A stretch of 64,000 nt of DNA from Nematostella vectensis (lineage: Eukaryota > Cnidaria > Anthozoa > Actiniaria > Edwardsiidae), in NCBI RefSeq assembly GCF_932526225.1, contig NC_064041.1, positions 15,534,951-15,598,950 of the forward strand, in the 5' to 3' direction. A program made the translations under genes and the position numbers. Below, piece by piece: positions 41,154 to 53,694 of the stretch. The notes under the pieces were generated by a model. The model made no database searches and was not told where the DNA came from. It worked only from the letters and a program-made list of their open reading frames with translations. Positions within the stretch are counted from its first letter, which is position 1, and every line of letters begins with the position of its first letter.

Positions 41154-44100
41154 GTAAGTTTACGCATGGTCAAAACCGAACGCAAGTTCTGCTTCTTGTG
41201 AAAACTTGTGACTCTTTTGACTACCTAAAACCAGTTGTTATGTAATAAATAACGCAAAATGTAAAAACTTTTTAATGCAAAATGTAGTACTAATGTTAGA
41301 AACAAGATGAATGTTAACACGTAGAAAAAACGGTTCTTTTATTCAAAGAAAAAAAAAAGAAAGAAAGAAAGCGCGGCATGATTCATTTTTTTTGTCCTGC
41401 TTCTTGGATGTTTTGTTGATATGGTGATTTAGTTTGAGATTTAGTTTTGTGACAAAATCTAGGGTAATATAAATTGGAAACAAGTCTATTACAGTTGAAT
41501 ACACGTAAAGGAAGTTTTGAAAAATATGGAAAAGCAATAAGTATAATATAAATGCGTTCAGGTGGTTTTGCAGTCATATTATGCTTTGTGCCTAGAATTT
41601 GAAGTCAGCCACTACGTTATATCGTTTTGTCTCTTTTCTTAATACAGCTTTTAGCTTTCGGTTTAAATTAATTATCAAATGAGTTAATATATAGATTTAG
41701 GCACTGCCTAAAAGCGGAGCCAGAATAAACACCTTTTGTGTTGGCTGATCAAAGGTATTATTGGGGGGTCTAGGATCCCGCTCTCTACTGAGATTTATTT
41801 ATTGTACCAACCAAATGGATCCAGGCCTTATTCAATAATTTAAATTATGCAGTACATCAAAGTTAACAAACACAATTCCTGGTGTGGCTGTCAAAGTTGT
41901 CAAGAGTCTAATGGTAAATTCTTATGTCCCATCATAGAAGTTCCATTATAAATATCTTATTTTTTAATCAAAACAATACTCCCACAAGCTTTGCCCTGTG
42001 CAGAAAATGTCATGGATGTAACAGCATTCCAAAGATTCAAAATAATATATTTAGACTGTTTAGATGCCATACTTTGATTTTTATGTATTGATTTAGTGGG
42101 GATTCTCTCCTTAATTGGACCAAATATTCAGAAAAATTTATGGAAATTAAAATCCAAAAATATATTTCCTTTCATGCATTACATATTGGTGCACCCCACT
42201 TTACCATATAGTGGCCTTGTTGTTGGTGGCCTACTCCCAAATGAATACAATGAAGAAAAAACAGATTGAAAATGCTAACTTCTAATTTCAAACCAAACCC
42301 TTTCATTGATCTTTGTTTGGGGTAGAGAGGAATCAAAGAATATCAATTGACTAAAAAATAATCGACGGGAGAGGAGATATAAAGTGAATTGACTCAACTT
42401 GAAAGGTTTGGTGAAAAAATATAACAGTAATGAAAATAATTTGATTGAGCATTTCTTGACATTTCCCCTTTCCCATTATCTTAACCCTTTCACCACCACA
42501 GGCCTCTAAAGAGGCCATGTCTTTGCTATCCAAGCTATGTGAACAAAATTCTATTATTGAAAAAGAACAAGGTTGTTGCTAGTGTTAAAAAGTTTAAGTA
42601 TCTTGCCCTAAAAAACCCTTTCCCTTAATAAAAGTTCCATTAATGTACATTTGTAAAGCTACATTCTGACAAGCTTTGTTCTTGCAAAGAACAATGGATG
42701 AAACAGGATTTCAAAGATGGAATATAGTTTCAGACACAATATTAGATAAGATGCAATGCTAAAGATTTAATGTACCATTTTAAGTGGTGATTTTCCATCC
42801 CCATGGGAATTAATATCTACAAATATACATCCAGTAATGCATTATATTTTGGTGTTTTGAGAAACCCTGGATCTAACTATTCCAATGAAATAAATCTAAA
42901 CATCTAAAATAAATGTAATGGGCAAGAGACTTGGAAAGAAAATCCTAAAAAGAAAATATAAGTGAAAGTAATAAAGGAAAATTTCTAATTTAAAAATCAA
43001 ATTTGTTCATTAATTTATTTTTGGTGTAGAGGGGAAATAGCAAAGAGCTGATGCTCTGATTGCATAAAAATAGTCAACAGGGAGAAGAAAAAGGAAGAAA
43101 TATGACTCTTCCTTAAATGTTTGAAAAGAAAATATAATAACAATAGTGTGATATTATATTCAGTACTTTTCTAAAATATCCCCTTTCCCATTATCTTTAG
43201 GTTGATAGAAAACTGTTTTCTTTACAAATTTATTATTTAAAAAGCAAAAGTTTGTTTTTAGTTTTATATTATATGAGTATCTTGTTCTAAAAAAACCTAT
43301 GAGTGTGTACTGCTGAATCACATAGTAATGAACTAGTCATTTGCGCCCCCTCCCTTATGGTCCTGGGGAAGTCAGGGGTTAATGTGGGGTTTTAGATTAC
43401 TTTTTAACCAGAATATGTCAAGATTGGTGATTGTTTTGACTGTTTTTGACTCTTAACTTGGAAACAGGCTTTTATTTAAGTTTAATCCCCCACCCTTCCC
43501 TGGGACCATGGGTGTTGGGGTATCAAATGACTAGTGAATAAGAACATCCTACTGTTCTCTTCAAGACATGATTTATAATTCTCATGTCTTCCAGTCTTTA
43601 GCATTCATCTTGGCCCTCAGGTAGTTCCTGGTTCATAAAAGAGTGAAAACAATTATTTATTATTTCTTTCAAAACAATCTTTTTATTTATAATCTAACTA
43701 ATTTTCCACAACTATTTGAAAAAAAATAAACACATGAGATGCAAGATGCAGACAATAACAACAATACATATTGAAAATAGGGTTTTTTTTATCCTCGGTA
43801 AGGAAAATTTCTCTTGTAAGTTGAAGAAGCTGCTGTATCTTCTAAGGATATGTATCTTCTTAGGACTAAGAGCACAGGATATAAATACAAGAACGATCTT
43901 TTTTAGCAGTATTAGACAAATGCAACACGATATTGGTTAGCCTTTATGAAATATCTCAACTCAATCAATCTGCCCTGAAGAATTCTTATTAAAGACGAAT
44001 TCCAGTTTTTGTTGTATTGTATTATATTCAACACAATCAAGAATATAGATAAAACGAATGTCAAAACAAAACCTGTTATACTCAAATAATTTGATTACTA

Positions 44101-45048
44101 AGTTAAGTACTCGCATTCTCAAAGCATACAAAAAGGACAACAAAAAACCTAATAACTGTCATATCCTCAATAGACAATACAAATCGTCGTCCGAAACTCA
44201 CCTTACATTGTTTTTTTTTTCGCTTTCTTGTGGTTCTGTTCGCTTTTTAATGTGAACTGTTACTTGCTTAAATTTACTAGCTAAAACCAGATAAATCTTG
44301 GCGTAAATGAATGTTAGTAGGTCTCCTCTAGTTGACTTTATCCTAAAGTCACAAAATTTGAGGCAAAAGAAATAATCATCGCATAATCGACAAGAACTTT
44401 TCCCTTGCTCTGTGCTTGTATTTAGTCGCCATTTCGGGGCCGAGTGGGGCCTGGGAGTCGCGCGGCTGACTGGCTGGCGAGTGACACCACAGGGTACCCG
44501 CGCGATGACCACAAAAACCAAGTCGCATACCTATACCATATTTCTATGCCTATGGGGCTACGCGCGCGGCCTGCGGCCGCGCTTGGCTCCGCTATTAAAG
44601 TCATTATCAAATGAAATATAATATTACGGCAATCTCTAATACGGCTACTTTCATCGGCCGAGCGGGCCTCGGTCGCTTCAGAGCAACAGCCGAAGACAAC
44701 CGAGCCAACAATGGCTTAGGCTTCTTTGGGTTTCGAAAGGAGTGATTTCGAGTTTCCTGTTTCCACCCTTGTCTCTTTCTAATGTAGGTGAAAAGGAGCA
44801 TTGGTTATTCTAGAATACAAGACCCCAAATCGCAGATATACAAACACCAAAAACTACTCTAAAAGACAATATCCGAAGATGCCTAGCCATAACTAGTTAT
44901 GAAACGTAATAATAATAATAACAATAACAATAACAATAACAATAACAATAACAATAACAATAACAATAACAATAACAATAACAATAACAATAACAATAAC
45001 AATAACAATAACAATAACAATAACAATAACAATAACAATAACAATAAC

Positions 45049-45080
<32 letters not shown>

Positions 45081-45372
45081 TTATGATATCAACTAGCAAT
45101 TTAAAATTCAAATCTTTTCCCCTCTCCCCAGTCTTCTGCCCTCTTGGCTGGAAAAAGTTCCAAAACTCTTGCTACTGGACCGACGCAAAGCAAGTGAATT
45201 GGGCCGATGCACGAGCTGCCTGTGGTATTTTGGGCGGAGACCTGGTAAAGATCCCGAGTGCGCAAGTGAACGACTTTATCTCGACGATCACGAAGTCTTC
45301 GGTTAATTGGATTGGTCTGAAAAAAGCAAATGACGGGTTGCTCAAATTGGTGGTTGATAACTCGAGACCTTC
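40838..45372 (+). CDS. Lectin gene C: PAN-like plus C-type lectin domain (partial)
   Basis: Two exons are visible: 40838-41153 and 45132-45372. Exon 1 ends in phase 1 (GAAG|GTAAGT) and joins the lectin exon directly (CAG|TCTTCTGCC). So this paralogue has no EGF exon unless one in the 4-kb intron escaped notice. The lectin exon ends in phase 2, so it needs a last exon like those at 21204 and 34064, but none is seen up to 54 kb; a 4.8-kb minisatellite starts 145 bp downstream. The gene may continue beyond, or be truncated. Confidence 0.7.
41930..43210. repeat. Diverged ~690-bp direct duplication in gene C intron
   Basis: About 41930-42510 and 42620-43210 share ordered blocks: AAGCTTTG...AATGTCATGGATG/GAACAATGGATG, TTCCAAAGAT/TTTCAAAGAT, ATGCATTA, CATTTCCCCTTTCCCATTAT. 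A TTTAGGCACTGCCTAAAAGC palindrome at 41697 (shared with 24835) lies just before. AT-rich, no coding sequence. Confidence 0.6.
43333..43534. mobile_element. 202-bp MITE with CTAGTCATTTG inverted ends
   Basis: Left CTAGTCATTTGCGCCCCC; right, inverted, CTAGTCATTTGATACCCC. The arms stay similar for about 45 bp (ATGGTCC, GGGGAA). TGAA flanks both sides (43329-43332, 43535-43538). Confidence 0.78.
44907..45077. repeat. AACAAT hexanucleotide microsatellite with AAT ends
   Basis: About 24 pure AACAAT units between short AAT runs. It gives poly-Asn and poly-Ile/Val frames, which are not genes. It lies just upstream of the gene C lectin exon acceptor. Confidence 0.97.
45132..45372 (+). CDS. Gene C exon 2: C-type lectin domain, N-terminal part
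   Basis: FCPLGWKKFQNSCYW, WADARAACGILGGDLVKI and NWIGLKKANDG, then the donor CTTC|GTAAGT. One codon longer than in A/B, and the conserved FRW is LLK-L. The acceptor follows a polypyrimidine tract 56 bp after the hexanucleotide microsatellite. Confidence 0.85.
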
Positions 45373-45516
45373 GTAAGTGAAGTATCATTGTTGCAATTCT
45401 CAGAATGGCCTCTATTGGAACCCCTAGTACACTAAAAAAACAGATGGCAAACAAACAGCCACCGAAAAGGGCAGATCAGGGTGCACTGATAAAGAGAACA
45501 GAAGGCAGAAGTTTAG

Positions 45517-48500
45517 ATGTAGCGGACTAGAAGTAGAGTAGTGGGATGTAGGGGTAGAGTAGTGGGATGCAGGGGTAGAGTAGTGGGATGTAGGGGTAGA
45601 GTAGTGGGATGTAGGGGTAGAGTAGTGGGATGTAGGGGTAGAGTAGTGGGATGTAGGGGTAGAGTAGTGGGATGTAGGGGTAGAGTAGTGGGATGTAGGG
45701 GTAGAGTAGTGGGATGTAGGGGTAGAGTAGTGGGATGTAGGGATAGAGTAGTGGGATGTAGGGGTAGAGTAGTGGGATGCAGGGGTAGAGTAGTGGGATG
45801 TAGGGGTAGAGTAGTGGGATGTAGGGGTAGAGTAGTGGGATGTAGGGGTAGAGTAGTGGGATGTAGGGGTAGAGTAGTGGGATGTAGGGGTAGAGTAGTG
45901 GAATGTAGGGATAGAGTAGTGGGATGTAGGGGTAGAGTAGTGGGATGTAGGGATAGAGTAGTGGGATGTTGGGGTAGAGTAGCGGGATGTAGGGGTAAAG
46001 TAGTGGGATGTAGGGGTAGAGTAGTGGGATGTAGGGGTAGAGTAGTGGGATGTAGGGGTAGAGTAGTGGGATGTAGGGGTAGAGTAGTGGGATGTAGGGG
46101 TAGAGTAGTGGGATGTAGGGATAGAGTAGTGGGATGTATGGGGTAGAGTAATGGGATGTAGGGATAGAGTAGTGGGATGTATGAGGTAGAGTAGCGGGAT
46201 GTAGGGTAGAGTAGTGGGATGTAGGGATAGAGTAGTGGGATGTAGGGGTAGAGTAATGGAATGTAGGGATAGAGTAGTGGGATGTAGGGTAGAGTAGTGG
46301 GATGTAGGGGTAGAGTAGTGGGATGTAGGGATAGAGTAGTGGGATGTAGGGGTAGAGTAGTGGGATGTAGGGATAGAGTAATGGGATGTAGGGGTAGAGT
46401 AGTGGGATGTAGGGGTAGAGTAGTGGGATGTAGGGATAGAGTAGTGGGATGTAGGGATAGAGTAGTGGGATGTAGGGGTAGAGTAGTGGGATGTAGGGAT
46501 AGAGTAGTGGGATGTAGGGATAGAGTAGTGGGATGTTGGGGTAGAGTAGTGGGATGTAGGGGTAGAGTAGTGGGATGTAGGGGTAGAGTAGTGGGATGTA
46601 GGGGTACAGTAGTGGGATGTAGGGGTAGAGTAGTGGGATGTAGGGGTAGAGTAGTGGGATGTAGGGGTAGAGTAGTGGGATGTAGGGGTAGAGTAGTGGG
46701 ATGTAGGGATAGAGTAATGGGATGTAGGGATAGAGTAGTGGGATGTAGGGGTAGAGTAATGGGATGTAGGGGTAGAGTAGTGGGATGTAGGGGTACAGTA
46801 GTGGGATGTAGGGGTAGAGTAGTGGGATGTAGGGGTAGAGTAGTGGGATGTAGGGGTAGAGTAGTGGGATGTAGGGGTAGAGTAGTGGGATGTAGGGGTA
46901 GAGTAGTGGGATGTAGGGGTAGAGTAGTGGGATGTAGGGGTAGAGTAGTGGGATGTAGGGGTACAGTAGTGGGATGTAGGGATAGAGTAGTGGGATGTAG
47001 GGGTAGAGTAGTGGGATGTAGGGGTAGAGTAGTGGGATGTAGGGATAGAGTAATGGGATGTAGGGATAGAGTAGTGGGATGTAGGGGTAGAGTAATGGGA
47101 TGTAGGGGTAGAGTAGTGGGATGTAGGGGTACAGTAGTGGGATGTAGGGGTAGAGTAGTGGGATGTAGGGGTAGAGTAGTGGGATGTAGGGGTAGAGTAG
47201 TGGGATGTAGGGGTAGAGTAGTGGGATGTAGGGGTAGAGTAGTGGGATGTAGGGGTAGAGTAATGGGATGTAGGGATAGAGTAGTGGGATGTAGGATAGA
47301 GTAGTGGGATGTAGGGATAGAGTAGTGGGATGTAGGGGTAGAGTAGTGGGATGTAGGGGTAGAGTAATGGGATGTAGGGGTAGAGTAGTGGGATGTAGGG
47401 TAGAGTAATGGGATGTAGGTATAGAGTAGTGGGATGTAGGGGTAGAGTAGTGGAATGTATGGGGTAGAGTAGCGGAATGAAGGGGTAGAGTAGTGAGATG
47501 TAGGGATAGAGTAGTGGGATGTAGGGTAGAGTAATGGGATGTAGGGATAGAGTAGTGGGATGTAGGGGTAGAGTAGTGGGATGTAGGGATAAAGTAGTGG
47601 GATGTAGGGATAGAGTAGTGGGATGTAGGGGTAGAGTAGTGGGATGTAGGGGTAGAGTAATGGGATGTAGGGGTAGAGTAGTGGGATGTAGGGGTAGAGT
47701 AGTGGGATGTAGGGGTAGAGTAGTGGGATGTAGGGGTAGAGTAGTGGGATGTAGGGGTAGAGTAATAGGATGTAGGGGTAGAGTAGTGGGATGTAGGGGT
47801 AGAGTAGTGGGATGTAGGGGTAGAGTAATGGGATGTAGGGATAGAGTAGTGGGATGTAGGATAGAGTAGTGGGATGTAGGGATAGAGTAGTGGGATGTAG
47901 GGGTAGAGTAGTGGGATGTAGGGGTAGAGTAATGGGATGAAGGGGTAGAGTAGTGGGATGTAGGGTAGAGTAGTGGGATTTAGGGATAGAGTAGTGGGAT
48001 GTAGGGGTAGAGTAGTGGGATGTAGGGTAGAGTAATGGGATGTAGGTATAGAGTAGTGGGATGTAGGGGTAGAGTAGTGGAATGTATGGGGTAGAGTAGC
48101 GGAATGAAGGGGTAGAGTAGTGAGATGTAGGGATAGAGTAGCGGAATGAAGGGGTAGAGTAGTGAGATGTAGGGATAGAGTAGTGGGATGTAGGGGTAGA
48201 GAAGTGGAATGTAGGGGTAGAGTAGTGGGATGTAGGGGTAGAGTAATGGGATGTAGGGGAAGAGTAGTGGGATGTAGGGTAGAGTAATGGGATGTAGGGA
48301 TAGAGTATTGGGATGTAGGGTAGAGTAGTGGAATGTAGGGATAGAGAAGTGGAATGTAGGGATAGAGTAGCGGGATGTAGGGATAGAGTAGTGGGATGTA
48401 GGGTAGAGTAGTGGGATGTAGGGGTAGAGTAGTGGGATGTAGGGTAGAGTAGCGGGATGCAGGGGTAGAGTAGTGGGATGTAGGGTAGAGTAATGGGATG

Positions 48501-50340
48501 TAGGGGTAGAGTAGTGGGATGTATGGGGTAGAGTAGTGGGATGTAGGGTAGAGTAGTGGGATGTAGGGTAGAGTAGTGGGATGTAGGGTAGAGTAGTGGG
48601 ATGTAGGGTAGAGTAGTGGGATGTAGGGATAGAGTAGTGGGATGTAGGGTAGAGTAGTGGGATGTAGGGTAGAGTAGTGGGATGTAGGTCAGAGTAGTTG
48701 GATGTAGGGTAGAGTAGTGGGATGTAGGGTAGAGTAGTGGGTAGTAGGGGTAGAGTAGTGGGATGTAGGGGTAGAGTAGTGGGTAGTAGGGGTAGAGTAG
48801 TGGGATGTAGGGTAGAGTAGTGGGAAGTAGGGGTAGAGTAGTGGGATGTAGGGATAGAGTAGTGGGATGTAGGGTAGAGTAATGGGATGTAGGGATAGAG
48901 TAGTGGGATGTAGGGGTAGAGTAGTGGAATGTAGGGTAGAGTAGTGGGATGTAGGGTAGAGTAGTGGGATGTAGGGATAGAGTAGTGGGATGTAGGGTAG
49001 AGTAATGGGATGTAGGGATAGAGTAGTGGGATGTAGGGTAGAGTAGTGGGATTTAGGGTAGAGTAGTGGGTAGTAGGGGTAGAGTAGTGAGAAGTAGGGG
49101 TAGAGTGGTGGGAAGTAGGGGTAGAGTAGTGGGATGTAGGGGTAGAGTAGTGGGATGTAGGGGTAGAGTAGTGGGATGTAGGGGTAGAGTAGTGGGATGT
49201 AGGGGTAGAGTAGTGGGATGTAGGGATAGAGTAGTGGGATGTATGGGGTAGAGTAATGGGATGTAGGGATAGAATAGTGGGATGTATGAGGTAGAGTAGC
49301 GGGATGTAGGGTAGAGTAGTGGGATGTAGGGATAGAGTAGTGGGATGTAGGGGTAGAGTAATGGAATGTAGGGATAGAGTAGTGGGATGTAGGGTAGAGT
49401 AGTGGGATGTAGGGATAGAGTAGTGGGATGTTGGGGTAGAGTAGTGGGATGTAGGGGTAGAGTAGTGGGATGTAGGGATAGAGTAATGGGATGTAGGGGT
49501 AGAGTAGTGGGATGTAGGGGTAGAGTAGTGGGATGTAGGGGTAGAGTAATGGGATGTAGGGATAGAGTAGTGGGATGTAGGGGTAGAGTAGTGGGATGTA
49601 GGGATAGAGTAGTGGGATGTAGGGATAGAGTAGTGGGATGTAGGGGTAGAGTAGTGGGATGTAGGGGTAGAGTAATGGGATGTAGGGGTAGAGTAGTGGG
49701 ATGTAGGGGTAGAGTAGTGGGATGTAGGGGTAGAGTAGTGGGATGTAGGGGTAGAGTAGTGGGATGTAGGGGTAGAGTAATAGGATGTAGGGGTAGAGTA
49801 GTGGGATGTAGGGGTAGAGTAGTGGGATGTAGGGGTAGAGTAATGGGATGTAGGGATAGAGTAGTGGGATGTAGGATAGAGTAGTGGGATGTAGGGATAG
49901 AGTAGTGGGATGTAGGGGTAGAGTAGTGGGATGTAGGGGTAGAGTAATGGGATGAAGGGGTAGAGTAGTGGGATGTAGGGTAGAGTAGTGGGATTTAGGG
50001 ATAGAGTAGTGGGATGTAGGGGTAGAGTAGTGGGATGTAGGGTAGAGTAATGGGATGTAGGGATAGAGTAGTGGGATGTAGGGGTAGAGTAGTGTAATGT
50101 ATGGGGTAGAGTAGCGGAATGTAGGGGTAGAGTAGTGAGATGTAGGGATAGAGTAGTGGGATGTAGGGTAGAGTAATGGGATGTAGGGATAGAGTAGTGG
50201 GATGTAGGGTAGAGTAGTGGGATTTAGGGTAGAGTAGTGGGTAGTAGGGGTAGAGTAGTGGGATGTAGGGGTAGAGCAGTGGGTAGTAGGCGTAGAATAG
50301 TGGGATGTAGGGGTAGAGTAGTGAGAAGTAGGGGTAGAGT
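45517..50340. repeat. G-rich 21-bp minisatellite, ~230 units
   Basis: The unit is GGGGTAGAGTAGTGGGATGTA with 20-bp variants lacking one G and base changes (GGGATAG, GTAATGG). Higher-order copies are visible: about 47586-48110 recurs at about 49600-50125 (offset 2015 bp), and a 336-bp period (16 units) occurs within 46700-47250. Repeating GGGG/GGG tracts suit G-quadruplexes. Long open frames (GCRGRVV repeats) are artefacts. It sits 145 bp after the gene C lectin exon. Confidence 0.97.
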
Positions 50341-50478
50341 GAGAGTTTTTTTCTTTTATATCATTATGTCCATGTCGTTATGTCGGGCTTAACAGAGTGC
50401 GCGTGCCCATGTTGTTATGTCGTTACGTCACTAGGTTGCACTAGGCATTAGTCAACTGTACATCTGAAATTCCGTAGA

Positions 50479-50624
50479 GGCTGATTTATCCAGCACGATT
50501 TAGTTGTATGCGAAACCTCTTAAACTCGAGTCGTAGAGTATAAAACAGTCGCAGTGTGTAATCCCGGGCTAAGACATGTCGTAGACAGGTCGCATACGAC
50601 TAAATCGTGGTGTCTTAATCAGCC
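50479..50624. mobile_element. 146-bp MITE with GGCTGATT ends
   Basis: Left GGCTGATTTATCCAGCACGA then TTTAGTTGTATGCGA; the right end, inverted, GGCTGATTAAGACACCACGA then TTTAGTCGTATGCGA. Arms about 38 bp. No clear target duplication. Confidence 0.7.
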
Positions 50625-50629
50625 TTGAC

Positions 50630-51660
50630 GTTACTGTGTATGCAAAATCTTAGGTGAACATGTTAAATACTATTGAAAACATTCTGTACCCAGGCCCTTA
50701 CCCAGGGGGGTGCAGGGGGTGCGAACGCACCCCCTACAACGGCCGAAGGTCCACTTTCAGTTCCCAATGAACGTGCTATTTGTAGACAAAACTATAAAGC
50801 ATAAGCTAGATCCTTTTTGCACGTAGCCAAATCCGACAATAAACGTCCCGTGAAGATACTGCAAAGGCATAAAAAAAAATCCCATGTTGTTTTTTCTGGG
50901 GTGGTCAGATTTTTATTAGAGAACTCATCCCCCCCCCCCCGGGGAAAATTAGGTCCACTTTTTCGGATTTCGCACCCCCCACCCCCAAGAAAAATCCTGT
51001 TTCTTTCTAGGGTTGTAGGGCTATTGGCCGTTGGGCGTATTTCAGTGGAGGGGCTCATAAGCGGGGCCGATTTGTCTTGCCGTTGATACTCCACTTAACT
51101 TTGTTTTCTTTTTCTACTCTTTCCATCAATATGTCAGTGTTAATATCTAGGTGAATATTTCATGCGTGTTCTTGCCATTGTTGTATTGTCATATAACTCA
51201 CCTCATGATGCCAAGGTCCTACTGAACGTCCTGCCGAAAATGATATATGTTTATGCATTTGTTAGGTTAGCATAAGAAGTGAGACCCGTTAGTTAGAAAA
51301 CTTTTACGGTTAAAATGTTAAACCCTCTTTACAAATAATGATTATTGTATTATATTGACATGTATAAAAAGTATGTTATATTGAGGGAAAGGGTGGGTGG
51401 GTGGGGTTGTGCACTCTAAAGATTTGTGTCAAATATTACTGCAATTTTTTTTATTTACTTGTCTTTCTTACCTGGCTCAATTTTGTGGGTTAGAGGGATT
51501 TGCAAACCATTATATTTCAATGGTCCTCCTCAAGTCCTCCTCGTCCGTTATTGGCAAGCATTGTCCATGGAGGGGTGTGTAGTCACACTAATACACAGGT
51601 CCTTACTTGGGCCCCACTTATCACACGGTTGAACTGTGTTACATCATCCCCTAGCTCAGC
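50630..51660. other. Spacer with a C/G-rich repeat fragment
   Basis: No gene recognised. At 50690-50745 a CCCAGG...GGGTGCGAACGCACCCCC hairpin resembles the end of a short DNA transposon. A C-run at 50930 and GGTGGGTGGG at 51390 are the only other marks. Confidence 0.4.
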
Positions 51661-51675
51661 AGACGTGACGTCCAG

Positions 51676-51765
51676 TTATATGCAGGGTTTCTCGGGATCT
51701 GCAGCAATTGCCATCTGTAGGCGTTTGTGCATGCCGTTGTACATCTCATCACCAGGAAGGATTAT
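51676..51765 (-). pseudogene. NUDT19: NUDT19-like exon, LPGDEMY block and stop
   Basis: TTTGCTAG|ATAATCC then IILPGDEMYNGMHKRLQMAI ending at TAA 51678-51676. LPGDE-L/M-Y is conserved near the C-terminus of the family. Confidence 0.55.
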
Positions 51766-52381
51766 CTAGCAAAATATTTTAGAGGAATTTCAAATCTAAG
51801 TCTTAGTTTGTACAATAAAGCAACTCTCACTTAAAACCCTAGCAATTCCTTACCTTTGCCAAATTGCGATGCCATAAAAGATCTGATCCCTCCCTCTCCC
51901 CTTTCTGCCACAGAGGAAATGGCACCTACCAGGGGTTTACACTCTAGAGGAGTGGCAAAAAATAATATGTGTTCATGTATGAAAAATGTGTTTTACCCCC
52001 TCCAAATTGGCACAAATTTACGTTATGGACATGGGTCGATCTAGGGGTGTTGAAAAGTGTTTCTGGCAAAGAAATCTGAAGACAACAACATTGCCTCATC
52101 TACAGATGGAGTTACTGTACCCGTGTTAATGGACAGTTAGTGATCAAAGTAAGTAACTTGGAGCTGGCACAGTGGGAGAACACTAATACCAGAAGCCAAA
52201 CAGGGTATTTTCTCATTAGTCTCTTAGACGTTTTTTTGTCTGATATCAATGACTTCCCACCTCCCTTATCAAATCCAAACTATTCGCATGTTAAAAAATC
52301 AAGTAGAATTCACTTATCAAATTGATACTGTAGGTTTCGGTGTCATATCTATTTTAAGATCAATCAACATTTAAAATATAC

Positions 52382-52454
52382 TTGCCACTTCAGCATCTTG
52401 ACAGTGGGTCCCAATAGAAAATGCAGCTTGGAATTCTTTAAGCTCTGCCCATTT
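52382..52454 (-). pseudogene. NUDT19: NUDT19-like exon, WAELKEF block (tentative)
   Basis: AAG|AAATGGGCAGAG continues VDAK of the previous exon in phase 0 and encodes KWAELKEFQAAFSIGTHC, like the W-S/A-x-P-x-E-A stretch of the family. Donor GCAA|GTATAT. Confidence 0.5.
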
Positions 52455-53273
52455 CTTAAATCTAGTAACAGAAAAAAAACATTCATTATTTATTTTACAA
52501 ATAAAGCCAACAGAATAAATAAAACCTAGTAATTAAATAACAGTTGCATTTTAGGTGAATGGAAATAAATTCCAAGCTAGCCCAAAGTTATGTGAAAAAA
52601 TACCTTTTATTAATACTACCTATTTAAGTAACTATCAAAAAAAGTTCACAGTGTATGCTCATTGCATGGTACTAAAAATTGTGCCTTTATTTGTAGGGAG
52701 GGGGGGGGGTGTTAAGCTGGTGAATCAAAAATAACTCCAATAGCTGTCAAGACTATGTCATGATAGAATTGGAATGGAACCCTAGGAAAGAGAAGAATTC
52801 AGTGACAAGGAAAGCCCCCATCACAAAAAATGCTCTGACCAAAGTCTTACCATCATTACCGTGAATAATGGATTAGGTTATGGGTACACATACAGTACAA
52901 CTGAGAGTAAGAAGGGGGTGGTATATAAACACAAGTAAAAAAGAAGCTCTACATACCAAATTATACTTATTGGTGAAAAAAGTATGGAGTATGAATTTAT
53001 GATTGACTAACATTCAATAAAGTATTTAATGTAGCACAGTATATACTTTGGAGCCATCAAAATCTTATAGAGTGAAAACAACTTTGCTTGGCGAAATGAA
53101 TTCCAAGATTCTTAGGGAAAGGGGGCACAGGTCCCAACCCCTGCTATAATGTCCTACATGGAAAAGAGGAGTTTGCAGTCCAATGGATCGTCAGACCCAA
53201 TGAGCTGTGGACAACTGTTATTACTGCAAAACAGACAGCAAGTGAGTGAGTGGTTACAAATAATGTGTAATAC

Positions 53274-53424
53274 CTTAGCATCAACCATCTCTTTGTCATC
53301 ATGCTGCGATGATGGTTCATAGCCAATAAAACTTATAAAAAATGCTGTGTCATATCTTCTACTTAGTACTGGTGGGGTGAAGCAGTTATTTAGTTCAATA
53401 AGGCTCCAGACATCAGGAAGCTCC
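53274..53424 (-). pseudogene. NUDT19: NUDT19-like exon, TP/RRYDT block
   Basis: The acceptor TTGTCTAG|GGAG and donor GCTAAG|GTATTA give 151 bp, phase 2 to 0. It contains FTPPVLSRRYDTAFFISFIG, the most conserved non-Nudix block of the family. Confidence 0.78.
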
Positions 53425-53610
53425 CTAGACAAGAGACACAATGTTCATAAGTTCATTAAGATTTTAAACATCAGCAGGAACACTTCCCAGCTCCTTAGAC
53501 AAAAGACACAATGTTTATAATTTCACTAAGATTCCAAACATCAGGAACACTTTCAAGCTCCCTAGACAAGAGATGCAATCGTCATGAGTTCACTAAAATT
53601 CCAGGTACTT
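53425..53610 (-). repeat. Tandem copies of a 3' splice site and exon start
   Basis: Going upstream of the exon at 53424, its start (TTGTCTAG|GGAGCTT...CCTGATGT..GGA) is repeated with divergence near 53500 and 53572. The outer copy still reads CTAG|GGAGCTTGAAAGTG and encodes ELESVPDVWNLSEI, which fits the family (…D-C-T-P-D-I-W) as well as the exon itself. Confidence 0.7.
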
Positions 53611-53694
53611 CCACCTTATTCAGAAAAAAAACTGAGCCTATGTTCCCAGACCTCCCTTGTTCTTTAACCCATGGGAACTTTATGGCTTTTTTAC

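Noticed and set aside
44893-45111. Poly-Asn and poly-Ile/Val frames
   Set aside because: Translation of the AACAAT/AAT microsatellite.
45541-49884. Open frames of up to 335 codons of GCRGRVV repeats
   Set aside because: Produced by the 21-bp repeat unit; frames break wherever a 20-bp variant unit occurs.
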